Source of the DNA: Stutzerimonas stutzeri
Lineage (GTDB): Bacteria; Pseudomonadota; Gammaproteobacteria; Pseudomonadales; Pseudomonadaceae
NCBI RefSeq assembly: GCF_000590475.1
Contig: NZ_CP007441.1
Coordinates: forward strand, 1,635,231-1,699,230
Length of the DNA stretch: 64,000 nucleotides
Direction of reading: 5' to 3'
Part shown: positions 48,584 to 57,567 of the stretch, piece by piece
How positions within the stretch are numbered: the first letter of the stretch is position 1
How the letters are laid out: each line of letters begins with the position of its first letter
Notes under the pieces: model-generated
The model's input: only the letters and a program-made list of their open reading frames with translations
Databases searched by the model: none
What the model was told of the DNA's origin: nothing
Translations under genes and position numbers: made by a program

Positions 48584-49390
48584 ATGCAAAACCGCATGAT
48601 GGTCACTGGCGCCGGTTCCGGTCTGGGTCGCGAGATCGCACTACGCTGGGCGCGTGAGGGTTGGCAATTGGCCCTCTCGGATGTCAACGAAGCCGGCCTG
48701 GCCGACACCCTGAAAATGGTCCGCGAAGCCGGTGGCGACGGCTTCACCCAGCGCTGCGACGTGCGCGACTACAGCCAGCTGACGGCGCTGGCGCAGGCCT
48801 GTGAGACCAAACTCGGTGGTATCGACGTGGTGGTCAATAACGCCGGTGTGGCGTCCGGTGGTTTCTTCGACGAGTTATCGCTGGAGGATTGGGACTGGCA
48901 GATCGCCATCAACCTCATGGGTGTGGTCAAAGGTTGCAAGGCGTTCCTGCCACTGGTGCAAAAGAGCCGTGGCAAGATCATTAACATTGCCTCCATGGCC
49001 GCGTTGATGCAGGCGCCGGGCATGAGCAACTACAACGTGGCAAAGGCTGGCGTGGTGGCTCTATCGGAGAGTCTCCTGGTCGAACTGAAACAACAGGAAG
49101 TGGGCGTCCACGTGGTTTGCCCCTCGTTCTTCCAGACCAATCTGATGGACTCCTACCGTGGGCCGACGCCCAACATGAAGGCGCAGATCAGCAAGCTACT
49201 CGAAGCATCGCCCATTACTGCGGCCGATATTGCCGATTATATTTATCGTCAGGTAGCCGAAGGCACATTCATGATCCTGCCGCATGAGGAGGGCCGCATG
49301 GCCTGGAAAATCAAACAGCAGAACCCGCAGGCCATCTACGACGAGATGGCCGCACTGGCGGAGAAGAAGCGCAACAAAAGTAAAACCTGA
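48584..49390 (+). CDS. Short-chain dehydrogenase/reductase (SDR)
   Basis: NAD(P)-dependent oxidoreductase with a classical SDR fold, 268 aa. Visible motifs are TGAGSGLG (cofactor binding, about 9-16), VVVNNAGVASGG, the catalytic Ser in IINIASMAA and YNVAK (Tyr-x3-Lys). A Lys/Arg-rich C-terminal tail follows the Rossmann core. AAAGG precedes the ATG at 48584. The substrate cannot be read from the sequence. It is the first gene past the IS element, which ends 145 bases upstream, so its upstream region may have been altered by the insertion. Confidence 0.9.
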   Translation: MQNRMMVTGAGSGLGREIALRWAREGWQLALSDVNEAGLADTLKMVREAGGDGFTQRCDVRDYSQLTALAQACETKLGGIDVVVNNAGVASGGFFDELSLEDWDWQIAINLMGVVKGCKAFLPLVQKSRGKIINIASMAALMQAPGMSNYNVAKAGVVALSESLLVELKQQEVGVHVVCPSFFQTNLMDSYRGPTPNMKAQISKLLEASPITAADIADYIYRQVAEGTFMILPHEEGRMAWKIKQQNPQAIYDEMAALAEKKRNKSKT

Positions 49391-49474
49391 CTGTTCGGTC
49401 CGTTATGCTTGCCGTGATTTGGGGTCGGGAGTAGGGTTGCCTGTCCGATCCCAGTCCGACCCTATGGATTCACT

Positions 49475-50647
49475 GTGAAAAACCCATCCCGCTGGCTGCT
49501 CATGCTGGCTCTGGTGCTCGCCGCCATCAATCTTCGCCCCGGTATCACGTCTTTTGCGCCCCTGATCGAACGCATCGCTGCGGAACTTGACCTCAGCCGA
49601 AGTCTTATCAGCCTGACCACGGCATTGCCGGTGATGCTGATGGGTTTGCTCGCACCGCTGGCACCGCGGCTGGCCGTGCGTTTCGGTCTGGAGCGGACCA
49701 TTAGCCTGTGCTTGGGCCTTATCGGTGCGGCGCTGGTGCTGCGCCTGTGGGGCGAAAGTGCCGCAGTGCTGATCGGCACGGCCGCCATGGTCGGTGCCGG
49801 GATAGCGGTGGCTGGGCCGCTGCTGTCGGGCTTCATCAAACGCTATTTCCTCGATCGCATGGGCAAGACCGCCGCCTTCTATTCGCTGAGCATGGCCGTT
49901 GGCGGCACCATCGGTGTGGTGCTGACGGCACCCGCGACGCAATGGCTGGATGAGCGCTGGACCTGGGGACTTGCGCTCTGGGCAATTCCGGCGGTATTGG
50001 CGCTGGCGATCTGGTGGCGGTTACCGAACCAGCCGGAGGCGACGCTCGAGCGGCGCGCAGGACTACCCTGGGGCGAGCCGCGCGCTTGGCTGGTGAGCAT
50101 CTACTTCGCCCTGCAGGCCGGGTTGTTCTACGCCTTGGCGACTTGGCTGGTTGCGCGTTACCACGAGGCCGGCTTCAGTCTGTTGCAGAGCAACGCTTTC
50201 TTTAGTGGCTTCATGCTGATCGGTCTGCCCAGCGCCTTCGCCATGCCCTGGTTGGCGCAGCGCTTCGGCAAACGGCACGTGCTGATGGCTTGCTGTGGTG
50301 TGCTGGCTACTGTCTGTCTGCTGGTCATCGCCCTGGTTCCGCAGGCTCAGCCGCTAGTGGTCTGCATGCTGCTGGGCGTGGCCTTGAACGGCACCTTTTC
50401 CATGTCACTGGTGTTGCCGATGTACGAAGCAAGCACACCGCTGGCAGTGAGTCGCCTGACCGCAATGATGCTCTGCACCGGTTACTGCCTGGCATGCTTC
50501 ACGCCGGTGCTGACAGGGCTGGGGCGTGATATTGCCGGCGACTATCGCGGGCCGTTCCTGGTACTCGCGAGCATGGCGGCAGTGATGTCGGTGCTGGCCT
50601 TGCGCCTGGCTCCGCGACGCGATCTCGCGGCGGCAGCTGCAGCCTGA
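49475..50647 (+). CDS. MFS transporter, CynX/NimT-like
   Basis: Inner-membrane major facilitator of 390 aa with 12 predicted membrane segments. It starts MKNPSRWLLMLALVLAAINLRPGITSFAPLIERI, the LRPxxTSxxPL pattern of the CynX/NimT (cyanate permease-like) subfamily. Further marks are PVMLMGLLAPLAPRLAVRFG and SFMLIG-type segments such as FFSGFMLIGLPSAFAMPWLA. The substrate is unknown; relatives export or import cyanate, nitroimidazoles or other small organics. It is read in the same direction as the SDR gene, 84 bases apart. Confidence 0.88.
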   Translation: MKNPSRWLLMLALVLAAINLRPGITSFAPLIERIAAELDLSRSLISLTTALPVMLMGLLAPLAPRLAVRFGLERTISLCLGLIGAALVLRLWGESAAVLIGTAAMVGAGIAVAGPLLSGFIKRYFLDRMGKTAAFYSLSMAVGGTIGVVLTAPATQWLDERWTWGLALWAIPAVLALAIWWRLPNQPEATLERRAGLPWGEPRAWLVSIYFALQAGLFYALATWLVARYHEAGFSLLQSNAFFSGFMLIGLPSAFAMPWLAQRFGKRHVLMACCGVLATVCLLVIALVPQAQPLVVCMLLGVALNGTFSMSLVLPMYEASTPLAVSRLTAMMLCTGYCLACFTPVLTGLGRDIAGDYRGPFLVLASMAAVMSVLALRLAPRRDLAAAAAA

Positions 50648-50778
50648 AGTTACCCAACTCAAGGCGAGATGTGGCCTGAGTCACCCCTGCGTAGCGCGAA
50701 GTCGCCATACCCGCAGCGGACGCTGGAACGCCAAGCTGATTTGGTTGAACATGTCGGGCTTTCGTCTGGAGTGTCCTT

Positions 50779-51201
50779 GTGGAGCCGGAATCCATCGTCT
50801 ACGGCAGCATCCGCGACTGGCCCTCGGCCGATGTCGATCAGTGCCGGCTGCGCCGTACGGTCAATCGCCGCGCATTGGACAATCTGCCGCAAGGCGAGGG
50901 TTGGCCCTTCATCGGGCGGGAAATGTTCTCGTTTTGTGCCGGCGATGGCCTGTATCAGACGCAGGTGATTCACTTTGGTGCCAGTTATCGCGCGGTCGAA
51001 TACGAGTGGGCGCTATGGGTGCGTAACTTCGAGGCCCTGCTCAACGAGCTCTACTGGACGAGTGCGGTGGTGCATCTGGAAACCGAACTCAACGGCACGC
51101 ACACCTTTCGCTGGGAAACGGAAAGCGGCTCGCACAGCCCGCATCAGCGTGATCTGCGTATGCGCTGCGCCTGGGAGCGTGACGGTGGCGTGTTGGGCTG
51201 A
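50779..51201 (+). CDS. Conserved protein of unknown function
   Basis: A 140-aa soluble protein I cannot assign. The start is GTG 50779, with GGAG seven bases upstream. It is rich in Trp, Arg and Glu (WPFIGREMFSFCAGDGLYQTQVIHFG in part, then YEWALWVRNFEALLNELYW), which suggests a compact alpha/beta fold without membrane parts or signal. Its stop is only three bases from the convergent YheU-family gene. The coding call rests on codon pattern, ribosome site and fit between neighbours. Confidence 0.62.
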   Translation: MEPESIVYGSIRDWPSADVDQCRLRRTVNRRALDNLPQGEGWPFIGREMFSFCAGDGLYQTQVIHFGASYRAVEYEWALWVRNFEALLNELYWTSAVVHLETELNGTHTFRWETESGSHSPHQRDLRMRCAWERDGGVLG

Positions 51202-51204
51202 GGC

Positions 51205-51435
51205 TTAGTTGTCCAGCCATTCCTTCGGCACGTCGCGCTTGAGCGCCAGTTGGCATTGCTGGTGATCCGCATCGAAGACGATAACCGCCGTACCCTTGCT
51301 CAACGCCTGGCGTACCCGTTCGACACGGGTCTGCAGCGGCGTCTCATCACCGTTGTCGGTGCCCTCGCGGGTTACAAAGTCCTCGATAAGGCGGGTGAGG
51401 GTGTCGGGTTCGAGCTGGTCGTGGGGGATGAGCAT
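51205..51435 (-). CDS. YheU family (UPF0270) protein
   Basis: A 76-aa protein of the YheU family, function unknown. The signature MLIPHDQLEPDTLTRLIEDFVTREGTDNG is present in full order (shown here in part for the family pattern), followed by RVRQALSKGTAVIVFDADHQQC and the end KEWLDN. It begins nine bases after the stop of the hybrid histidine kinase gene, so the two are probably cotranscribed, as in P. aeruginosa (PA3462-PA3463, from memory). Confidence 0.88.
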   Translation of the reverse strand: MLIPHDQLEPDTLTRLIEDFVTREGTDNGDETPLQTRVERVRQALSKGTAVIVFDADHQQCQLALKRDVPKEWLDN

Positions 51436-51444
51436 GGAGTCGGC

Positions 51445-54204
51445 TCAGGTGGGGTGGTCGGGTTCGGTAACCGGGGTGCTTAGGAAGCGATCCAGGCAAG
51501 CATACAGCTGCTCGGTGTCCAATGGCTTGCCAATGAAATCGTCCATGCCGGCCTCGCGGCCCTGCTCGCGGTGATCGTCGAGGACATGCGCCGTGAGCGC
51601 AATGATTGGCACTGGTGCGAGACCCTGTTCAGCTTCGAGGCGGCGAATCTGCCGGCTCGCCTCGAAACCGTCGAGCTCCGGCATCTCGCAGTCCATCAGA
51701 ATCAACTGCGCTGCGGACGGATCATCGCGATAGGCCGACACGGCCCGGCGGCCATTTTCGGCGATTATCACCTCGTAGCCACGCTTGCGCAGCAGGCTGA
51801 TGACCACCATCTGACTGACCGGGTTGTCTTCGGCGACGAGAATGCACGAGCGCGAAGTCGTCGCGTTGCGGTCGAGCATAGTCGTATCGGCTGGAGAGCT
51901 GCCCGACGGCTGGTAGAGCCGATGCAACGCGTCGCGCAGCGGGCCAAGCAAGAGTGGTAGCGGCAGATTGACCAGCCGCAGCGTCGGGGCCAGGACCATG
52001 CATTCAGTTTGCGGAGGGCACAGCAGCATCACGCGCTGATTCGGCTCGAGCTGGTTGCTCAGCGCCGCCAGCCAGTCCTGGGGTCTTCCGGGCCACGGGG
52101 CCGTCAGGACCAGCAGCGGTGTCGCGACGTGATCGTCCAGGTAACGAGGCAGTCGTTGCGGCTCTTCGCAGCGCACCACGCGCATGCCCCAGCGCGTCAG
52201 CAGATTACCCATGGCGTCGAGTGCGTGAAGATCCTGAGAGGCAATCACCGCAGTTCGGCCTTCGAGCAGTGCAGTGAGTGGATCATGGTTGCCGCCCGCA
52301 TCGTGCAGCGGGATGGAGAAACTGAAGCGGCTGCCCTTGCCCGGTGCGCTCTGTACGTCGATCTGGCCGCCCATCATCTCTACCAATTCTTTGCTGATAA
52401 CCAGCCCCAGGCCACTGCCACCATAACGGCGGTTGGTACTGGAATCGCCCTGGGCGAAGGAGACGAACAGCTGTGCGAGCACCTCGGCGCGCATGCCGAT
52501 ACCGCTATCGATCACCGAGAAGGTCAGCCTTCGAGCCTCGGCTGGCCCCTGAGTTGCGACCTCGAGCATGACGCAGCCGCTCTCGGTGAACTTCAGTGCA
52601 TTGCTGAGCAGGTTCAACAACACCTGTTTGAGTCGGGTCGGATCACCCCGTTGCCGTCGTGGCACGCCTGTCGCGATGCTCACATGCAGGCGGAGCTCCT
52701 TTTCCAAGGCCTGGGCGGTGAACAGACTGATGGTCTCGGAAACCAGCGCTTCGAGGTCGTATTCGATATCTTCCAGGACCAGCTTGCCGGCACCGATGCG
52801 TGCATAGTCGAGGATGTCATTGATCACCGACATCAACGAGGCGCTGGAGCTGGAAATGGTGTCCAGATAGAAGCGCTGGTTGCGGTCCAGCGAGGTTTCG
52901 CGCAGCAGCTGCAACATGCCGAGCACACCATTGAGCGGTGTGCGGATCTCATGGCTCATCTTCGCCAGGAAGCGGCTTTTAGCCTGGTTTTCGCTTTCCG
53001 CTCGAGCGGCGGCCTGGCGCGACCGAAAGCCTTCCTCCTTGAGCAGATTGATCCGATCGGCAAGCCCGATGGAGAGGGTGATCAACTCGAAGGCGATACC
53101 GACCTTGACGATCGAAGAGCCGTAAAGACCGAACAGATTGAAGCCCAGAGAGCCTGCCGTAACGACGACGAAGGTTAACAGCAGCACACCCCACGCCAGC
53201 GTGTAATAAAGCCCGTAGCGAACACCTCGGCGCCAGACGAATGCACCGGTCAGCAACAGGCCGATGGACGTGCTGATCACCATGACGCTGGCCAGAATGC
53301 TCCAAGTCTGCAGATCGAGGACGAGCCCGGACAGCAGGGCGCCAAATGACACCAGGAACGCCACGAGCAATGCAAAATCGAGCCGCGGAAAGTACTCGCG
53401 GGTGTGCAGGAAGTGGCGGCTGAACTGAATCGAGACCAGGCAGTGGCTGAGCATCAGGGCATAGATGCCCAACGCGACAAAGCCCCCATCGTCGTTCAGC
53501 CATTTGACCAGCAGACCATCGAAGCTGAGCGCAAACAGCCCGACATTGACGTTGTAAATCAGGTACCAGAAATAGGCCGGTTCACGAAGCGACACAAACA
53601 GGAACAGGTTGTAGCAGAACATTGCGAAAAGCACGCCGTAGAAGGCGCCAACGAAGCCCATCGACTCTTCGGCCACCGCCGCGCTAGCGCTATAGCTACT
53701 GAAATACAGGGGCACATACAAGGTGCTGGTACTTTTCACGCGCAGGAGCAGCGTCGAGGTGCCGGGTTCCAGCTCGACCGGAAACCAGAAGTTGCTGACT
53801 TTGACTGAGCGTTCGCTAAACGGGTAGCTGTCGCCGGTCTGCTGACGGCTTATGCGACCGTCCGGATGTCGCAGATACAGTTCGATGTGATCGAGCAGCG
53901 GGTAGTTGATCTCGACGAAACCGCCGATGGCAGTGCTCAGCTGGTTGTCCAGATCGACGCGAAACCACCATGCGTCGTTATTCTTGCCCTTGTTGGCATG
54001 CGTGTCGCTGACCGGTTCGAAGGTCTTGGCCGGCAGATCGAACACCTCGGCTACGCCCAGCTCGGCAGCAGGGTCGCGCAGAAAATAGGTCCAGCTGCCC
54101 AGCGATTGGCGGAAATCCTTCGAGTCCACCGGTACGGGTGTGAATGCCCAACTCTGAGCAGATAAACAATAGAGAAAGATGGCCAGGCAAAGACGCGGCA
54201 ACAT
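51445..54204 (-). CDS. Hybrid sensor histidine kinase, 7TMR-DISM type
   Basis: Inner-membrane two-component sensor of 919 aa. Order: signal peptide (1-20, ending SWA); periplasmic 7TMR-DISMED2-like domain (about 25-170); seven membrane helices (about 180-385); HisKA with FLAKMSHEIRTPLNGVLGML (phospho-His in the H box); HATPase with LLSNALKFTES, DSGIGM and GGSGLGL; a degenerate receiver-like segment (about 655-770); and a true receiver (about 790-910) with AEDNPVSQ, LMDCEMPELDG, ALTAH and GKPLD. No Hpt domain is fused, so a partner must be encoded elsewhere. DISM domains often bind carbohydrates or envelope ligands. Lying between the NAGGN genes and a yheU gene suggests an osmotic or envelope role, which is inference. 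Confidence 0.93.
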   Translation of the reverse strand: MLPRLCLAIFLYCLSAQSWAFTPVPVDSKDFRQSLGSWTYFLRDPAAELGVAEVFDLPAKTFEPVSDTHANKGKNNDAWWFRVDLDNQLSTAIGGFVEINYPLLDHIELYLRHPDGRISRQQTGDSYPFSERSVKVSNFWFPVELEPGTSTLLLRVKSTSTLYVPLYFSSYSASAAVAEESMGFVGAFYGVLFAMFCYNLFLFVSLREPAYFWYLIYNVNVGLFALSFDGLLVKWLNDDGGFVALGIYALMLSHCLVSIQFSRHFLHTREYFPRLDFALLVAFLVSFGALLSGLVLDLQTWSILASVMVISTSIGLLLTGAFVWRRGVRYGLYYTLAWGVLLLTFVVVTAGSLGFNLFGLYGSSIVKVGIAFELITLSIGLADRINLLKEEGFRSRQAAARAESENQAKSRFLAKMSHEIRTPLNGVLGMLQLLRETSLDRNQRFYLDTISSSSASLMSVINDILDYARIGAGKLVLEDIEYDLEALVSETISLFTAQALEKELRLHVSIATGVPRRQRGDPTRLKQVLLNLLSNALKFTESGCVMLEVATQGPAEARRLTFSVIDSGIGMRAEVLAQLFVSFAQGDSSTNRRYGGSGLGLVISKELVEMMGGQIDVQSAPGKGSRFSFSIPLHDAGGNHDPLTALLEGRTAVIASQDLHALDAMGNLLTRWGMRVVRCEEPQRLPRYLDDHVATPLLVLTAPWPGRPQDWLAALSNQLEPNQRVMLLCPPQTECMVLAPTLRLVNLPLPLLLGPLRDALHRLYQPSGSSPADTTMLDRNATTSRSCILVAEDNPVSQMVVISLLRKRGYEVIIAENGRRAVSAYRDDPSAAQLILMDCEMPELDGFEASRQIRRLEAEQGLAPVPIIALTAHVLDDHREQGREAGMDDFIGKPLDTEQLYACLDRFLSTPVTEPDHPT

Positions 54205-54412
54205 GTTGGGACCCGGAGTCGTGCAAATGTCGCAGGCGGATCGGGCGCAATAGCCAGATCACGAGACTGCGCGCAGTTTCAGTACGCGAATGGCAAGCCA
54301 GGTTCGCCTGAGGCAATCCATATATTTCAGACACTTGCGACTTTGCCCGGATCGAAGCCGCCTCGCAATCGGCAATTGCCTCAACTTGGCGGCACATCAT
54401 GAAACACGAAGC

Positions 54413-55612
54413 TCAATCGGACGAATCGTCAGCGCGCTTGTCGAAGATCGAATCGACCGGCGGTACGCGGGTGTCGTTCTCCATCTGAGCGTCGTGTTCA
54501 AGCTGATGACTGAAGTTTTCCAGTGAGCCCTGGCCTGTATGAGCGTCGCTTGCGAAAACTGGCGGGCTCAGCAGATAGCTGCAGACCAGACGGCTCATCG
54601 CTGCCAGGCTGTCGATATGGGTCCGCTCATAACCATGGGTCGCATCGCAGCCGAATGCGAGCAAGGCGGTGCGGATGTCGTGCCCAGCAGCAATCGCCGA
54701 CTGGGCGTCGCTGTGGTAGTAGCGGAACAGGTCGCGGCGCACCGGTATGTCGTGACCTTCGGCCAGCTTGATCAGGTGTCGTGACAGGTGAAAATCGTAG
54801 GGGCCACCAGAATCCTGCATCGCAACCGTAACGGCATGTTCGCTGGATTCCTGGCCTTTGGCAGTCGGTGCGATATCGATGCCGACGAATTCGCTCACGT
54901 CCCACGGCAGCGCACCCGCTGCACCCGAGCCGGTTTCTTCGGTAATGGTGAACAACGGGTGGCAGTCGATCGGCAGCTCCTGGCCGCTCTCGACCACCGC
55001 CTTCAATGCAGCCAGCAGGGCGGCCACGCCAGCTTTGTCGTCCAGATGGCGGGCACTGATGTAGCCGCTGTCGGTGAACTCCGGCATCGGATCGAACGCG
55101 ACGAAGTCGCCGATGTTGACGCCCAGCGCAACGGTGTCGGAACGGCAAGCGGTCAAGGCATCCAGGCGTAGCTCAACGTGATCCCAACTAATCGGCATCT
55201 CATCGACCGCCTTATTGAAGGCATGTCCGGAGGCAAGGAGTGGCAGCACGCTGCCCCGGATAACGCCATGGTCAGTGAACACACTGACGCGACTGCCTTC
55301 GGCGAAGCGGCTCGACCAGCAGCCGACCGGAGATAGGCCCAGTCGGCCGGTGTCGTGGATTTCGCGAACGCTGGCGCCGATGGTATCCAGGTGCGCGGCG
55401 ATCGCTCTATCGGGACTGTCCCGGCGGCCTTTCAATGTTGCGCGGATCGTGCCGCGGCGGGTTAGCTCGAAGGGGATACCCAGTTCCTTCAAACGCTCGG
55501 CAACGTAACGCACGATGGTGTCGGTGAAGCCGGTAGGGCTGGGAATCGCCAGTGTTTCCAGCAAGACGCGTTGCAAATAATTGAGATCGGGTTCGGGAAG
55601 CTGTGCAGTCAT
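54413..55612 (-). CDS. M42-family metallopeptidase of the NAGGN osmoprotectant system
   Basis: A 399-aa M42-type (glutamyl aminopeptidase-like) dinuclear metallopeptidase. Motifs in order: PSPTGFTD near the start, RAIAAHLDTIGASV (first His/Asp), SARHLDDKAGVAAL (bridging Asp), FTITEETGSGA (catalytic Glu pair), GIDIAP and YYHSDAQSAIAAG near the end. AAGGA lies seven bases before the ATG. It is the third gene of the N-acetylglutaminylglutamine amide cluster and probably breaks down or matures the dipeptide. It is separated from the synthetase gene by 123 bases, so the operon call is likely but not certain. Confidence 0.9.
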   Translation of the reverse strand: MTAQLPEPDLNYLQRVLLETLAIPSPTGFTDTIVRYVAERLKELGIPFELTRRGTIRATLKGRRDSPDRAIAAHLDTIGASVREIHDTGRLGLSPVGCWSSRFAEGSRVSVFTDHGVIRGSVLPLLASGHAFNKAVDEMPISWDHVELRLDALTACRSDTVALGVNIGDFVAFDPMPEFTDSGYISARHLDDKAGVAALLAALKAVVESGQELPIDCHPLFTITEETGSGAAGALPWDVSEFVGIDIAPTAKGQESSEHAVTVAMQDSGGPYDFHLSRHLIKLAEGHDIPVRRDLFRYYHSDAQSAIAAGHDIRTALLAFGCDATHGYERTHIDSLAAMSRLVCSYLLSPPVFASDAHTGQGSLENFSHQLEHDAQMENDTRVPPVDSIFDKRADDSSD

Positions 55613-55735
55613 GATCGATCCTTGTGGGGCAGTGAATGGATGCCGCCATACGGTTGAATGAGTGCGAGGGTGATGCTGCGGGCAAGCATGCCGCGACGGA
55701 GGCGGCGAGGCCGCCAGGTTCGTGGTTGCCTTCTT

Positions 55736-57478
55736 CTAGAGCGTGTTGTGGCTTAGCGGAAACAGCAAATCGATGAAACGCTCCGCGGTCGGCTGCGGAT
55801 GATGGTTGGCCAGACCGACACGCTCATTGGCCTCGATGAATACATAGTCCGGCTGATCCGCAGCGGGCACCAGCAGATCCAGCCCGACTACCGGGATATC
55901 CAGCGCCCGTGCTGCGCGAACGGCTGCGTCGATCAATTCGGGATGCAGCTGTTCGGTGACATCCTCGAGGGTGCCGCCGGTATGCAGGTTCGCGGTGCGC
56001 CGGACCACGAGATGGTGCCCGCGCGGCAGGACACTTTCGTAGTCGAAACCGGCATCTTCGATGCAACGCTGGGTTTCCTTGTCCAGCGGGATGCGGCTTT
56101 CGCCACTGGTGGCGGCCTGGCGCCGGCGGCTCTGGGCTTCGATCAGCTTGCGAATGCTGTGGCTACCGTCGCCCACCACTTCAGCGGGGCGGCGGATGGC
56201 GGCTGCCACCACCTCGTAGCCGATAACCACGATGCGCAGATCAAGCCCGGCATGGTAGCTCTCGATCAGCACGCGTTGATCGAACCGTCGTGCCTGGGTA
56301 ATAGCCTCTTCCAGATCCTCCACGGTGCGCAGATCCACCGATACCCCGTGGCCCTGTTCGCCGTCGACCGGCTTGACCACCACACTGCCGTGCTCTTTTA
56401 GAAACGCCGCATTGCTGTCTGCCGATCCCGCCAGTAGCTGGGCTGGCAGCTTGAGTCCAGCCCTGGCCAGGGTGCGGTGGGTGAGGCATTTGTCCTGGCA
56501 CAGCGTCATGCTCACGGCAGAGGTCAGATCCGACAGCGACTCGCGGCAGCGCACCTTTCGGCCGCCTTGGGTGAGGGTAAACAGGCCGGCCTCGGCGTCA
56601 TCGATACTGATCTCGATGCCGCGCCGGCGCGCCTCGTCGACGATGATTTTGGCGTAGGGGTTCAGTTCGGCTTCAGGGCCCGGGCCTAGAAACAGCGATT
56701 GGTTAATGGTGTTCTTGCGCTTGACCGTGAAGGTCTGCAGGTCGCGGAAGCCGAGCTTGGCGTAGAGCGCCTTGGCCTGCTTGTTGTCGTGCAGCACCGA
56801 CAGGTCGAGGTAAGCCAGGCCACGTCCCATGTACTGCTCTATCAGATGACGAACCAGCGCTTCGCCGACCCCAGGCCGGCTGCAGCTCGGGGCTACGGCC
56901 AGGCACCAGAGACTGGAACCGTTCTCGGGGTCGTTGAACGCCTTGTGGTGATTGATGCCCATGACGCTGCCGATGATCTGCCCGGAGTCGTCATCCTCGG
57001 CCAGCCAGTAGACTGGCCCGCCTTTCTCGCGTGGAGTACATAGCTGAGGATTGACCGGCAGCATGCCGCGCGATTGATACAGGCAGTTGATCGCCTTCCA
57101 ATCAGCGTCGCTTTGCGCCCGGCGGATGCCGAAGCCACGGAAGCTGCGGCGTGCGGGACGGTAGTCGGTAAACCAGATCCGCATGGTATCTGAGGGGTCG
57201 AGAAACAGTTGTTGCGGGGCGTTGGCGAGCACCTGGTGAGGGGCGGCGACATAGAGCGCGATGTCGCGTTCGCCGGCCTGCTCTCCCAACAGGTCCGCAG
57301 CCAGGTCGGCGGGGTCGGAATAGGTATGCCCGACCAGTATCCGGCCCCAGCCACAATGGAGTGTCACCGGGCCCTGAGACTCTTCCTGGCCGTCCTCGGC
57401 AAGGCGCGCTTGCAGCCGTTCGTAGGTCGGGGTCTGGCCGCGCAACAACCGCTGTCCATAAGCTTGAGACTTCTGCAT
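55736..57478 (-). CDS. ngs: N-acetylglutaminylglutamine synthetase
   Basis: Two-domain enzyme that makes the dipeptide N-acetylglutaminylglutamine, precursor of the osmolyte NAGGN. The 580-aa protein has an N-terminal GNAT acetyltransferase-like part (about 95-265; LAVAPSCSRPGVGEALVRHLIEQYM in part, with YLDLSVLHDNKQAKALYAKLGF) and a C-terminal ATP-grasp ligase (about 300-570; SVVVKPVDGEQGHGVSVDL, LIESYHAGLDLRIVVIG and VFIEANERVGLANHH). I start at ATG 57478 (MQKSQAYGQRLLRG), with AAGGAAA five bases upstream; the frame opens at 57511 without a ribosome site. The asnO-like gene lies 89 bases upstream. Confidence 0.93.
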   Translation of the reverse strand: MQKSQAYGQRLLRGQTPTYERLQARLAEDGQEESQGPVTLHCGWGRILVGHTYSDPADLAADLLGEQAGERDIALYVAAPHQVLANAPQQLFLDPSDTMRIWFTDYRPARRSFRGFGIRRAQSDADWKAINCLYQSRGMLPVNPQLCTPREKGGPVYWLAEDDDSGQIIGSVMGINHHKAFNDPENGSSLWCLAVAPSCSRPGVGEALVRHLIEQYMGRGLAYLDLSVLHDNKQAKALYAKLGFRDLQTFTVKRKNTINQSLFLGPGPEAELNPYAKIIVDEARRRGIEISIDDAEAGLFTLTQGGRKVRCRESLSDLTSAVSMTLCQDKCLTHRTLARAGLKLPAQLLAGSADSNAAFLKEHGSVVVKPVDGEQGHGVSVDLRTVEDLEEAITQARRFDQRVLIESYHAGLDLRIVVIGYEVVAAAIRRPAEVVGDGSHSIRKLIEAQSRRRQAATSGESRIPLDKETQRCIEDAGFDYESVLPRGHHLVVRRTANLHTGGTLEDVTEQLHPELIDAAVRAARALDIPVVGLDLLVPAADQPDYVFIEANERVGLANHHPQPTAERFIDLLFPLSHNTL

Positions 57479-57567
57479 GGTGCTTTCCTTGGAGCTGCCA
57501 TGACGCCGCAAATCGCAGGCGAAACAGTAAATGCCTGCACACGACGCGCGCCGTCACGATCGGGGTT

